Positions 42,465 through 51,551 of a stretch of DNA of 64,000 bases are shown in pieces. The notes beneath the pieces were generated by a model that saw only the letters and a program-made list of their open reading frames with translations, was not told the DNA's origin and did no database searches. Positions within the stretch are counted from its first letter, which is position 1. Every line of letters begins with the position of its first letter. Made by a program: the position numbers and the translations under genes. Source of the stretch: DASQZT01 sp963728965 (GTDB lineage Bacteria; Acidobacteriota; Terriglobia; Bryobacterales; Bryobacteraceae); contig CAVSMH010000008.1 in the NCBI GenBank assembly GCA_963728965.1, positions 1 to 64,000 of the forward strand, written 5' to 3'.

Positions 42465-43259
42465 ATGCAGCTCGCGGATCACGCTCCATCAACGCTGAAC
42501 GGTGACGGCGGGGGATCTGTTTCTCTCGTCCGTCTGCTGCTGGCGTTTCTGAAGATCGGCAGCATCGGTTTCGGGGGAGGCATGGCCGTAATCGCGCTCA
42601 TGGAACAAGAGTTCGTGCGAAAGCGCCGCCTGATCCCCCTCGATGAATTCGTCCACAGCGTAGGACTCGGACAGGTTTTGGGTTCGTTTGCCGTGAACGT
42701 GGCGATCTTCATCGGCTACCGTCTGTTCGGGGTCGCCGGTGCGCTGCTTTCGGCTGGCGCATTCCTGGCCCCTTCGATCACTCTCGTCATTCTCTTGTCG
42801 GATCTCTATTTCCGCTACCACGCCGTGCCTGCTTTGCAGAGCGCTGTGGCTGGACTCGCACCGGTTGTGATTGCCTTGATCCTGGACGCCGGCTGGTCTA
42901 TTGGCCGCAAGGTACTGCGCTCATGGCCGACCATATTGCTCGCGACCGGCGCTCTGGCGGCGGGAGTCGCCCAGTGGAACGCGGTCTGGGTACTCGTCGC
43001 GGCAGGGGCCGCAGGTTTTCTCCTACCCGCGAGACCAACACCTCCAGGACGGCCGCACCAGCCCGGAAACGAAGGCGGGCGGCGGTGCTGTGAACTTGAT
43101 GCCGTTCGCACTTTTCGCCGCGGGGCCGGTGTCGCAACTCGTCACGACCTTCTTCAAGATTGGTCTGGTGTTTTTTGGTGGCGGATTTGTGCTCGTGCCC
43201 GTCCTTCACAACCGGCTGGTCACCCAACTCGGCTGGTTGAAGCCGCAAGAGTTCCTTGA
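42465..43259 (+). CDS. chrA: Chromate transporter ChrA, N-terminal half
   Basis: ATG 42465 starts right after the CDF stop. Residues ~20-185 form the first ChrA domain (FLKIGSIGFGGGMAVIALME, SVGLGQVLGSFAVNVA). After about 43,020 the frame becomes Arg/Pro-rich nonsense while the second domain continues in another frame. Either a frameshift split one ~390-residue ChrA or two half-length proteins are made. Confidence 0.8.
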   Translation: MQLADHAPSTLNGDGGGSVSLVRLLLAFLKIGSIGFGGGMAVIALMEQEFVRKRRLIPLDEFVHSVGLGQVLGSFAVNVAIFIGYRLFGVAGALLSAGAFLAPSITLVILLSDLYFRYHAVPALQSAVAGLAPVVIALILDAGWSIGRKVLRSWPTILLATGALAAGVAQWNAVWVLVAAGAAGFLLPARPTPPGRPHQPGNEGGRRCCELDAVRTFRRGAGVATRHDLLQDWSGVFWWRICARARPSQPAGHPTRLVEAARVP

Positions 43260-43644
43260 CGGCGTTGCCATCAGCAATCTGACTCCGGGGCCGATCGCGG
43301 TTCTTGCCACTTTCGCCGGATTTCATTTGGCTGGCACGGTCGGTGCCCTGGCGAGTACCGTCGCGTTATTCGCCCCCGGCATCATCTTGATGCTGGCGAT
43401 CAGTCATCAATACGGTCGTTTCCGGGATGACCGTCGCGCCCAGCGCTTTCTGGCGGGAGTCAATCCCGCGGTCGCGGGTCTCATCCTGAGCGCTGCTCTG
43501 GTGCTTGGGCGAAGCGCCCTGATCTCGTGGCACGGGTTCGCTCTTCTCGCGCTGTCGTTCTCCTTGCTTGCCGGGTTGCGATGGCATCCGGCATTTGTCC
43601 TGGCGATCGGTGCGGCTGCCGGATATTTCGGGCTGCTCCCATGA
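43090..43644 (+). CDS. chrA: Chromate transporter ChrA, C-terminal half
   Basis: This frame holds the second ChrA domain (FFKIGLVFFGGGFVLVPVLH, GVAISNLTPGPIAVLATF). A GTG at 43090 or ATG at 43099 could start it, but no good ribosome binding site is seen, so a frameshifted single gene is more likely. The stop overlaps the next ATG. Confidence 0.78.
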   Translation: MNLMPFALFAAGPVSQLVTTFFKIGLVFFGGGFVLVPVLHNRLVTQLGWLKPQEFLDGVAISNLTPGPIAVLATFAGFHLAGTVGALASTVALFAPGIILMLAISHQYGRFRDDRRAQRFLAGVNPAVAGLILSAALVLGRSALISWHGFALLALSFSLLAGLRWHPAFVLAIGAAAGYFGLLP

Positions 43645-44102
43645 CCTACATACCGAGGAAAATCATGTTCTCAAGATTCGTCGAAATACTTTTCCTAATA
43701 TTGTTGCCCCTGCTGGCACTTGCGGAGACGGCGGAGCAACCGCAGGCGAGAGTCGCCCGCCTGGAACATGCAGTTCTGGCGCCTTGCTGCTACACAGAAT
43801 CCGTCGCGATTCATCAGAGCGAGATCGCGGTCAAGATGCGACTGGAAATCGCCAAGTGGGTGGCGGCAGGAAAGTCAGACCAGGAAATCTTGGATACCTA
43901 CGCCGGCATGTACGGCAGTAAAGTGCTGGTGGATCCCCGGACCATGCCGCGGGGATGGACGCCCTTCTTTCCGTGGCTTGTCTTGATCCTGGGCGTGTTC
44001 CTGGTGGCCTGGTTGCTGAAACACTGGCGCAGGGTTCCCAGGACCGCGACCGCGCTATCCGCTGCAGAAGTCGCGAATCTGCCGGATTTCGACGACGAGT
44101 GA
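43641..44102 (+). CDS. CcmH-like cytochrome c maturation protein
   Basis: The 153-residue protein (ATG 43641, coupled to chrA; ATG 43665 is alternative) has a signal/anchor helix, then LEHAVLAPCCYTESVAIHQS. This corresponds to the CcmH redox loop but has adjacent Cys (PCC) instead of the usual LRCxxC. A CcmH three-helix pattern (KWVAAGKSDQEILDTYAGMYG) and a C-terminal membrane helix follow. It may serve maturation of the octaheme cytochrome in this island. Confidence 0.75.
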   Translation: MTYIPRKIMFSRFVEILFLILLPLLALAETAEQPQARVARLEHAVLAPCCYTESVAIHQSEIAVKMRLEIAKWVAAGKSDQEILDTYAGMYGSKVLVDPRTMPRGWTPFFPWLVLILGVFLVAWLLKHWRRVPRTATALSAAEVANLPDFDDE

Positions 44103-44209
44103 CCACATCAACCGACGGCGCCCGGTCCAGCGGCCCACGCGCTTCCACAAAATCGGAGTATCTGTCACGTTTACCTTATTCGTGCATCCGTATAAGCAGA
44201 GAGACAAAT

Positions 44210-44527
44210 ATGGAGCAACTGTCCAACTTGTTCAAGGCGCTTGCGGATCCGACGCGGCTGCGAATCATGAACCTGCTGTTGAGATCTCCGTTCTGCGTCT
44301 GCGAAATGGAGAGAATTCTCGGACTGCCCCAACCGCTCCTTTCCCGGCACTTGGCTTACCTGCGCAACAGCGGATTGGTGGAAAGCCATCGGGACGGGAT
44401 GCGGGTCAATTACAACCTCAACGAAGGCCATCACCTCATCACCGAACTGCGTCCGTTTCTGCTGCGCACGTTGGGGACTGATAGCGTGGGCCGCGCCGAT
44501 CTACGCACGCTGAAGGCGGCCGGCTAG
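44210..44527 (+). CDS. ArsR-family repressor
   Basis: ATG 44210 gives 105 residues: FKALADPTRLRIMNLLL, metal-site FCVCEMERILG and recognition helix PQPLLSRHLAYLRNSGLV. It precedes the RND efflux operon by 22 bp and probably regulates it. The CVC motif is the classic As/Sb-binding site of ArsR. Confidence 0.9.
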   Translation: MEQLSNLFKALADPTRLRIMNLLLRSPFCVCEMERILGLPQPLLSRHLAYLRNSGLVESHRDGMRVNYNLNEGHHLITELRPFLLRTLGTDSVGRADLRTLKAAG

Positions 44528-44549
44528 TGAGAGGAAAGGAACAACCCCT

Positions 44550-45674
44550 ATGCCTTCTGAAGATGCAACTGATCACACCTCGGCCGTCCAAGCGGTAAAG
44601 ACGCCGGGGCGCAAGAGACTGTCCACGCTGTTGCGGGTGGGGCTGTCCGTCGCCACAATCGTCATCCTGATGCTCTGGATTCTCGGGACATTCCGGCGGG
44701 GTGTGATCCCGGCCAGCAAGCAGCCGGTTGCCGAGGAGTCGGCGGCAGGCCTCGCCACACAGAAGGTTGCAGCCCAGATGGTCCCCGCCGTTACCGAGGC
44801 CGTGGGGACCGTCCAGGCCGAGCAGGTCGCCGCGGTGACTTCCCGTGTGGTGGCGAACATCGTCGAAATGCGGGTTGCGGCCGGCCAGCAGGTTACCAGC
44901 GGAGAAACACTGGTGGTGCTTGACGACCGGGATCTGCGGCACCGGGTCGAGCAGGCGCAGGATGCCGTGCGCAGCGCGGAAGCCACGCTGGCCCAGGCGC
45001 AGTCCGACTACAAACGAGACAAGCCACTCTTTGATCAGCAAGTGATCAGTGCTTACGACTTCGAGCACACCCAAACCAATCTGAAGACCGCAGAAGCAAA
45101 TCTTCATCGGCTTCAACAAGCCGTTCGGGAAACCGAAGTGGGCCTGTCGTACGCAGTCATCCGCAGCCCCTTCACCGGAGTAGTAGTGGACAAACTGGCA
45201 AACCTGGGGGATCTGGCCGCTCCTGGAAAACCGCTTTTGACGATGTACGAGCAGGGCAGGCTGTGGCTCGAGGCGAACGTACCCGAAGACATGATGGGCC
45301 ACATCCGCCTCAATGAACTTCTGACGTTCCGGATCGACGCCTTGAGCCGCGAGATGCGCGGGCGCGTAGTGCAGATTGTTCCATCGTCCGATCCGGCCAG
45401 CCGGACCGTCGTGGCGCGCGTGCGTCTGAGTGAAACCAAGGACGTCCTTCCGGGGATGTTTGGGCGCTTGCTGATTCCCATGAAGGCGGAAGAGGTGCTG
45501 GCGGTGCCAGCGTCGGCGCTGATCCGCGCCGGCCAGTTAACGATGGTGGAAGTGGTCCAGGATGCTCGAATCGAGCGGCGAACCGTGCAACTCGGCCGCG
45601 CCATCGGCAGCCAGTTTGAAGTACTCAGCGGCCTCTCCGCAGGGGAAACGGTCGTCATTGGGAAGGCCCGATGA
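44550..45674 (+). CDS. RND efflux periplasmic adaptor (MFP/HlyD)
   Basis: The 374-residue protein has an N-terminal anchor, a lipoyl half-motif (VRAAGQQVTSGETLVVLDDR-type), an alpha hairpin coiled coil (residues ~125-195), second half-motif SYAVIRSPFTGVV and a beta-barrel/MP domain. It links the RND pump to the TolC-type channel. Its stop overlaps the pump start. Confidence 0.92.
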   Translation: MPSEDATDHTSAVQAVKTPGRKRLSTLLRVGLSVATIVILMLWILGTFRRGVIPASKQPVAEESAAGLATQKVAAQMVPAVTEAVGTVQAEQVAAVTSRVVANIVEMRVAAGQQVTSGETLVVLDDRDLRHRVEQAQDAVRSAEATLAQAQSDYKRDKPLFDQQVISAYDFEHTQTNLKTAEANLHRLQQAVRETEVGLSYAVIRSPFTGVVVDKLANLGDLAAPGKPLLTMYEQGRLWLEANVPEDMMGHIRLNELLTFRIDALSREMRGRVVQIVPSSDPASRTVVARVRLSETKDVLPGMFGRLLIPMKAEEVLAVPASALIRAGQLTMVEVVQDARIERRTVQLGRAIGSQFEVLSGLSAGETVVIGKAR

Positions 45675-48600
45675 GCCAACTGCACGATTCTCTCACCATC
45701 CGGATCGTCCGGAAGTTTCTGGAATCGAACCTGTCGATGGTGTTCATCCTGGTCTCGATTGCCGCGGGCGTGGTGGCCCTGGTGGTCACACCGCGCGAGG
45801 AAGAACCGCAGATCATCGTGGCCGCGGCGAATGTTCTAGTCTCCTTCCCAGGCCACACCGCGCAGGATGTGGAGCAACTCGTTTCCACGCCGCTCGAAAA
45901 GATGATGATCCAGGTCCCCGGCGTGGAGTATGTGTATTCCCGCTCCATGCCCGGCCAGAGCATTGTCACCGTGCGTTTCTACGTGGGGCAACCGCTGGAG
46001 CCCAGCTACGTCAAGTTGGTCCGCAAGCTGAATGAGAACATGGACCGGACCACGCCGGGCGCGGCGGGATGGGTGGTGAAGCCCATTGATGTAGACGATG
46101 TTCCGATAGTCACCTTCACACTCACCAGCGGATCTCGCGACGACTACGCGCTGCGGCGGATGGCGGATGAGGTGGTGGCGCGCCTACAAGGAGTAGAAAA
46201 TGCCGGTGTCGCCTACGTGGTGGGCGGCCGGCCGCGCGAGTTGCTGATACGGCCATCCGCAGCCCGCATGGCCTCCTATCGAATCGCGCCGCTGGATCTG
46301 AGCCGCGCCATTCAGGCCTCGAATTCCAGTGTGCTCGCTGGAACCTTCGACCGTAACGATCGGGATGTACGCGTGCAGGCGGGACAGTTCATTGCGGATG
46401 CGCGAGATTTGCAGAACCTGGTGGTCGGCGCATCAAACGGCCGTCCGGTGTACCTCCGCGACGTTGCCGAAGTCAGGGACGGGCCCGGGGAGTTTCTGGA
46501 CTATGTACGCTTTCACCGCGGATTAGCCTGGGATCATCCCAAAGAAGAGGGCGCCGCGGGCAGCCTGATCGGCGGAACTGGCGCGATGGCCCCTCCAAAG
46601 CACGGCTCTCAACCGGCCGTTACGATCGCCGTAGCCAAGAAACATGGGACGAACAACGTCTGGGTAGCCCAGGCCCTGCTCAAGCGGGTGGGTGAGTTGA
46701 AGACGGAGATTCTACCCGCCGACGTGCAGGTTGCCGTCACGCGGAACTATGGAGTAACCGCCAACGACAAGGTCAAGGAACTGGAAGAGGGCTTGTTGGT
46801 CGCCATCGCGGTAGTCATGGCGCTGCTGGCCATGGGGCTGGGCTTCCGGCAAGCGCTGGTCGTGGCCATCGCGGTTCCTTGTGTCTTCGGACTGACTCTC
46901 ATCGTCAACTATTTACTCGGATTCTCGGTCAATCGCATCTCGCTGTTCGCGCTCACTGTAGCCCTCGGCTTGCTGGTGGACGATCCCATCGTGGACGTGG
47001 AGAACATCCACCGCCACTTCAAGATGCGAGGCAAAGCTACGGTCGAGATTGTTCTCGAGGCCGTCAATGAAGTAAGGCCTCCGTTGATCGCGGCCACCTT
47101 CGCCGTGATACTTTCTTTCCTCCCGCTGCTCTTCGTCACGGACATGATGGGCCAGTATCTGCGGCCCATGGCGGCCAACATTCCCGTCACCATGCTCATG
47201 TCGCTGGTCGTTTCCTTCACGATCACGCCCTGGCTGGCGTACCGCCTGTTGAAGGATCATGCCGCTGGCGAAGAAGGCACCGCGTCGCGCGATTCCGTTT
47301 CCGGTCCACGACGGTTCTTCAATGCGACCCTCCATCCGCTCATCAAACGGCCGCGGCTGGGCCGCCTGTTCCTGCTCCTGGTCATGCTGCTGTTTATCGG
47401 CAGCGTCCTGCTAGTGCTGACCCGCCGTGTGCAGGTCAAGCAGTTGCCCTACGACAACAAGGACGAGATACTTCTTGTCCTCGACATGCCGGCGGGCACG
47501 ACCCTGGAACGGACGGACGCCGCCGCTCGCGACTTCGAACACTATCTCGAGTCGGTCCCGGAGATCACGGACTTCGAGGCTTACGTGGGTACCGCCTCGC
47601 CGGTCGATTTCAACGGCCTGATGCGCCAATACTTCCTGCGCCGGTCGCCCAACCGCGCGGATATCCGGATCAACCTTATCCACAAGACGGAGCGCGACTA
47701 TTCGAGTCACGCCCTGGGATTGCGGTTGCGCGCCGACCTTACGGCCATCGCGCAACGCGACGGAGTGAAGTTGAAGATCGTCGAACTCCCGGCAGGACCA
47801 CCAGCCATGTCAACGGTGGTTGCAGCAGTGTACGGGAGCCCGACCCAATCTTATGAGGACATCATTGGAGCCGCCTCGATCATCAAGGCCCGCCTCCGCC
47901 GGGAATTGGGTGTAGTTGATGTGGACGACACCGTCGATGAGGACCAAACCAAGTATGTATTCGAAGTGGACAAGCAAAAGGCCGCACTGAATGGCCTGTC
48001 CGCCGACGAGATTGCGCGAACGATAGGACTCGCCCTGGGCAGCCAGGCGGCGGGTGCCGCCCAAATCCCCTATGAGCGCACCCCCGTCAAGATCGCGCTC
48101 TGGTTTCCCCGCGCCGAGCGATCGAGCATGATCGACCTGGCGCGGATTTACGCCAAAGGCACCGGGGGGAATCTGGTTCCCTTGTCGGAAGTCGGCGTCT
48201 GGCGAACCACCCTCGAGGACAAGACGATCTATCACCGTCAACTCCAGCGTGTAGTGTACGTGCTGGGAGAGATGGCGGGCCGCCCGCCCGTGGAAACCAT
48301 CCTGGACCTCACGGCCGACCAAGTCCTGGGGGGCCGGCGGAGTTTCGTCGATATGCAGGCGCCACCCCGCCCGATGAATCAGCGGACGATGTTTCGCAAA
48401 GGCGGAGGTATCCCCTGGGCGGTACCCAACGGCATTACCGTGCGCTGGTGGGACGAAGGCGAAATGTACATCACCATTCACCTTTTCCGGGATCTCGCAT
48501 TCGCGATGCTGACCGCTTTGATCGCCATTTACATTATCCTGATGAACCAGACTGGCTCCTACCGTCTGCCACTGACCATCATGCGAGCGATCCCGCTCAT

Positions 48601-49072
48601 GGTGATCGGCGTGATGCCCGGCTTTTGGTTCCTGAATCAGATCGGCCAGCACAGCATCGGCGGATTCAGGAACCCCGTCTTCTTCTCCGGTCCGGCGTTC
48701 ATCGGGATGATAGCGCTGGCGGGCATCGTGACGAGGAATTCCATCATCATCGTGGATTTCATTCAACTCGGCCTGCTGCGTGGTCTTTCGCTGGAGGAGG
48801 CAATTCTCAATAGTGTCTCTGTGCGCTTGCGCCCGATTCTCTTGACGTCCGGCGCAGCCGTACTCGGAGCCATTCCCATCACGCTGGATACCGTCTTCGG
48901 CGGTATGGCCTGGTCGCTGATCTTTGGCTTGATCGTCTCAACACTGTTTTCGCTCTTCGTGATTCCCGTGACGTATTACATCGTCTATGCAAAGAAGCCG
49001 AACCACGGTCTACCCGACAACATCCGTAGGAAGCTTGCCGCGAGCCTCGGCCAGGAGCCCAACGCATCATGA
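45671..49072 (+). CDS. RND-family efflux pump (AcrB-type)
   Basis: The 1,133-residue protein has twelve membrane helices and two large periplasmic loops. The proton-relay motif is in GLLVDDPIVDVENIHRHF. N-terminal LVVTPREEEPQI is typical of the AcrB/AcrD/AcrF-like clade often linked with metal or metalloid islands. It is length-complete and in frame, and is coupled to adaptor and outer-membrane genes by short overlaps. Substrate unknown; arsenicals or cations are plausible from context. Confidence 0.92.
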   Translation: MSQLHDSLTIRIVRKFLESNLSMVFILVSIAAGVVALVVTPREEEPQIIVAAANVLVSFPGHTAQDVEQLVSTPLEKMMIQVPGVEYVYSRSMPGQSIVTVRFYVGQPLEPSYVKLVRKLNENMDRTTPGAAGWVVKPIDVDDVPIVTFTLTSGSRDDYALRRMADEVVARLQGVENAGVAYVVGGRPRELLIRPSAARMASYRIAPLDLSRAIQASNSSVLAGTFDRNDRDVRVQAGQFIADARDLQNLVVGASNGRPVYLRDVAEVRDGPGEFLDYVRFHRGLAWDHPKEEGAAGSLIGGTGAMAPPKHGSQPAVTIAVAKKHGTNNVWVAQALLKRVGELKTEILPADVQVAVTRNYGVTANDKVKELEEGLLVAIAVVMALLAMGLGFRQALVVAIAVPCVFGLTLIVNYLLGFSVNRISLFALTVALGLLVDDPIVDVENIHRHFKMRGKATVEIVLEAVNEVRPPLIAATFAVILSFLPLLFVTDMMGQYLRPMAANIPVTMLMSLVVSFTITPWLAYRLLKDHAAGEEGTASRDSVSGPRRFFNATLHPLIKRPRLGRLFLLLVMLLFIGSVLLVLTRRVQVKQLPYDNKDEILLVLDMPAGTTLERTDAAARDFEHYLESVPEITDFEAYVGTASPVDFNGLMRQYFLRRSPNRADIRINLIHKTERDYSSHALGLRLRADLTAIAQRDGVKLKIVELPAGPPAMSTVVAAVYGSPTQSYEDIIGAASIIKARLRRELGVVDVDDTVDEDQTKYVFEVDKQKAALNGLSADEIARTIGLALGSQAAGAAQIPYERTPVKIALWFPRAERSSMIDLARIYAKGTGGNLVPLSEVGVWRTTLEDKTIYHRQLQRVVYVLGEMAGRPPVETILDLTADQVLGGRRSFVDMQAPPRPMNQRTMFRKGGGIPWAVPNGITVRWWDEGEMYITIHLFRDLAFAMLTALIAIYIILMNQTGSYRLPLTIMRAIPLMVIGVMPGFWFLNQIGQHSIGGFRNPVFFSGPAFIGMIALAGIVTRNSIIIVDFIQLGLLRGLSLEEAILNSVSVRLRPILLTSGAAVLGAIPITLDTVFGGMAWSLIFGLIVSTLFSLFVIPVTYYIVYAKKPNHGLPDNIRRKLAASLGQEPNAS

Positions 49073-50464
49073 CTATGAAACCCTGGATCAAACTCGTAGC
49101 ACCGCTTGCGGCGTTCGCCCTCCTGGCCGCGGCCGGAGAGCCGGCCGCCGGCGCGGAGATGAGCCTGCGGGAGGCCGTCGAATATGCGTCTGGCGCACTC
49201 CCCCGATCTGAAGTCTTCGCAGACAGAGGTTCAGCGCCGGCAAGGGTTGGTCACCACGGCCCGCTCATTCCTGATGCCGCAAGTGGATCTCTCCGCAGAC
49301 GCGGCGCGCTCGCGGTACGAGCACGGGTATCCCGCTGGGACCACGCCGTCACTGTTGCGGTTCGATACCGCTCAGTACACCGGAATCGCGGACCTCAAGT
49401 TCCTCGCCTGGGATTTTCACAAGACGGAACTCGAACTTGCCGCCACTCGGGAGCGCGTCGAGGCTGCGCGGTCGACGACAGACCGGAGGCAGCAGGAAAT
49501 CATATTTGAGACCGCGCGACTATATCTCCAGGCGTTGGCGTACTCGGACCTGATCAGTTCCGCCGAGGCAAGGACAAAGAGCCTGCAATCACTCCTCGAC
49601 CGAACGAATCTACTGGTCCAAGGCGGCCGCGCCGTACCGGTGGATGCGTTGAAAATCAAAACTCGGCTGGCACAGGTGGACAGCGACTTGGCCACGCTCC
49701 GTTCGGGCCGAAGATCGTCACTGAGTGCTTTGGCTTCGGTGATGGGATTCGAGGGTGACCTGCCGCAGTTGGTCTACACCCAGGCGTCTCCCCTGCCGCC
49801 GATTCCTCCCGAACCGGAAGTCCAACTGCTGAAACAGGCCGACGCGAGCAGGCCGGAGTTGGTCTCGCAAGACCATGAGATCCGGGCAAGCGAGCGTCTT
49901 GAGGAATCCGCCCGGAAAGCCGTCTTTCCCCGCATCGACCTTCGCGCCTCGGCCATCCAGTACGGCTCGAATACGCCGGTGGGTTTCCCCCAACTAATCG
50001 GCAAACTGCTGCCCTCGTTGTCCATCAATGTGCCCTCGCCGGGCAACGCCGCCACCGACTGGGTGATTGGCGTTCACGTCTCGTTCCCGCTTTTCGACGG
50101 AGGCCGGCGGAAAGGCCAGATTCAAGCGGCCCAAGCTCAACTGGAGCAATCGCGTTTGGCCCGTCAGCAGTTGCAGTTTCGCATCACTCGCGAAGTCCGA
50201 ACGGCCGTGGCGGATCTGGAAAGCGCGCAAGGTCGGGTGACTGCCCTCCGTGATTCTGTCGCAGAGAGCGAAAGAGTGCTACACGACGAGCAGCTGAAGT
50301 TTGAAGCCGGGCGGAGCTTGATCAATTTCGTTTTGGATGCCGAGTCCGCCCTACTCACGAGCCAGTCGCTTCTGTCCCAGGCCGAGCGCTCCGTCAGCAC
50401 TGCGGCCTTGGCGCTGGATCTCAGTCTGGGACGGATCGATATCGGCCGTTTGCCGAATCCTTGA
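49069..50464 (+). CDS. TolC-family outer-membrane factor (one-base frameshift)
   Basis: The frame from ATG 49069 encodes a signal peptide and MSLREAVEYA. An extra base near 49189 disrupts it. Removing one T gives EYALAHSPDLKSSQTEVQRR, continuous with the long frame to 50464. The joined protein of about 465 residues has two coiled-coil repeats typical of TolC/CusC channels. It completes the tripartite pump. Confidence 0.9.
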
Positions 50465-50568
50465 TCGAACGCTGTGCCCCAGCGACTTGCGCCGCGAACA
50501 GGCCGGTGGGACAGAGTATTGTATTGGCAGCACTTCGGATGGATTGCTTTTGGCCGGGTCGCTAGGAT

Positions 50569-50868
50569 TTGGACACGGGACTGCTTGACCTGGCCGCCCA
50601 AGCGGAAGTTCTCGCTATGCTGAATTCAGCCGAGTACGCGGACATCAAAGCGGACTACGACCGGATCAGCCGCGCCCATTTCGCGAGGAGGCATTTCCAC
50701 CCAGATGGGATGAGCTTTGCCAGGAGCGACGCGCTTTTTCCGCCTGCAGATCTTGCGACGCAGATCGGCGCGGAATACGAGCCACAATGCCGAGTGCTCT
50801 GCTATGGCCCGTACCCATCATGGGTCGAGATTCAGGCTCTGCTTCTAGAACTTCGAGAGCTGTTGTAA
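50569..50868 (+). CDS. Hypothetical protein
   Basis: The 99-residue frame reads MDTGLLDLAAQAEVLAMLNS and later HFHPDGMSFARSDALF. It is soluble, with a His/Asp-rich middle. The 3' end overlaps the minus-strand PIN fragment by 24 bp. No family is recognised. Confidence 0.35.
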   Translation: MDTGLLDLAAQAEVLAMLNSAEYADIKADYDRISRAHFARRHFHPDGMSFARSDALFPPADLATQIGAEYEPQCRVLCYGPYPSWVEIQALLLELRELL

Positions 50869-51009
50869 CGCGGCATTCCAGGGAATCTGATCCCCCTTCC
50901 CCAATTCTGCGGGTGGGATGAGAACACGCGTGTACAGCCGGGGCAGGATCTCGATCTGGTCAATGAGAAACAGGTAGTTGATCTGCGAGGTATCCGCTAC
51001 GATGGCCAT
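50845..51009 (-). pseudogene. PIN-domain toxin fragment
   Basis: ATG 51009 encodes 54 residues beginning MAIVADTSQINYLFLIDQIE, with the first PIN Asp (ADTS) and LYTRVLIPPAEL. The rest of the about 150-residue toxin, including the other acidic residues, is missing. It sits 16 bp after a UPF0175 antitoxin remnant, the usual partner. Confidence 0.7.
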
Positions 51010-51025
51010 GAAGAGAACAGAAGGC

Positions 51026-51242
51026 TCAGGGCTGAGCCTCTCTCATCCGGATCTGGCGGAGAGCTTCCCGGCCCTGTTCGAAATCTGTGGCCGTGTAGTC
51101 GTGGATTTCGTGCTCCTTCAGAAAGGCGTCCACCTGCATTCGCGTTTCGAAACCGAGCAGCCGACGAAGCTGGGCGGCAGTGAGCGCGTGCGCCCGGCAT
51201 GCTTCAAGTGCTAGGCTTTCAAGCGCGGCGCGAGGCAGGCGG
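51026..51242 (-). pseudogene. UPF0175-family antitoxin, N-terminally truncated
   Basis: The minus frame reads RAALESLALEACRAHALTAA, QLRRLLGFETRMQVDAFLKE and HEIHDYTATDFEQGREALRQ, characteristic of UPF0175 antitoxins (helix-turn-helix). The first 20-25 residues are lost at the junction with an ilvD fragment near 51,242. Confidence 0.75.
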
Positions 51243-51506
51243 CGTTTTTCCGGCGGATCTCACGGCTTTATCGTCGGCCACGTTACACCCGAGGCTCAGG
51301 AGGGCGGCCCGATCGCGATGATCAAGGATGGTGACCGCATCACAATTGATGCCTCCAAGAATTCGCTGGCCGTCGATCTGTCGGACGAGGAACTATCGGC
51401 GCGGCGCAAGGGCTGGAAGAGGCCGCCGTATAAGGCGGATCGCGGCACGCTCGCCAAGTACATTCGCCTCGTGAAAGCGCAGCGCTCGGCTGTGTCACGG
51501 ACGAAT
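51243..51506 (+). pseudogene. ilvD: Dihydroxy-acid dehydratase (IlvD) C-terminal fragment
   Basis: The plus frame reads RFSGGSHGFIVGHVTPEAQE, GGPIAMIKDGDRITIDASKN and SDEELSARRKGWKRPPYKAD, ending GTLAKYIRLVKAQRSAVS. This is the conserved C-terminal end of IlvD. About 470 N-terminal residues are absent. Its border with the UPF0175 remnant is exact, marking a recombination scar. Confidence 0.85.
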
Positions 51507-51551
51507 AACTGTTTAGCGGTTACGCAGGAGTCACCTGTCTCTATTTACGCG

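Noticed and set aside
43955..44209. Longer N-terminus for the ArsR at 44210
   Set aside because: The upstream frame overlaps the ccmH-like gene and has no ArsR-like sequence; the ATG at 44210 begins the winged-helix domain.
47810..48766. Long minus-strand ORF inside the RND pump
   Set aside because: It is a shadow of a clearly coding RND frame with His/Asp/Arg-rich composition.
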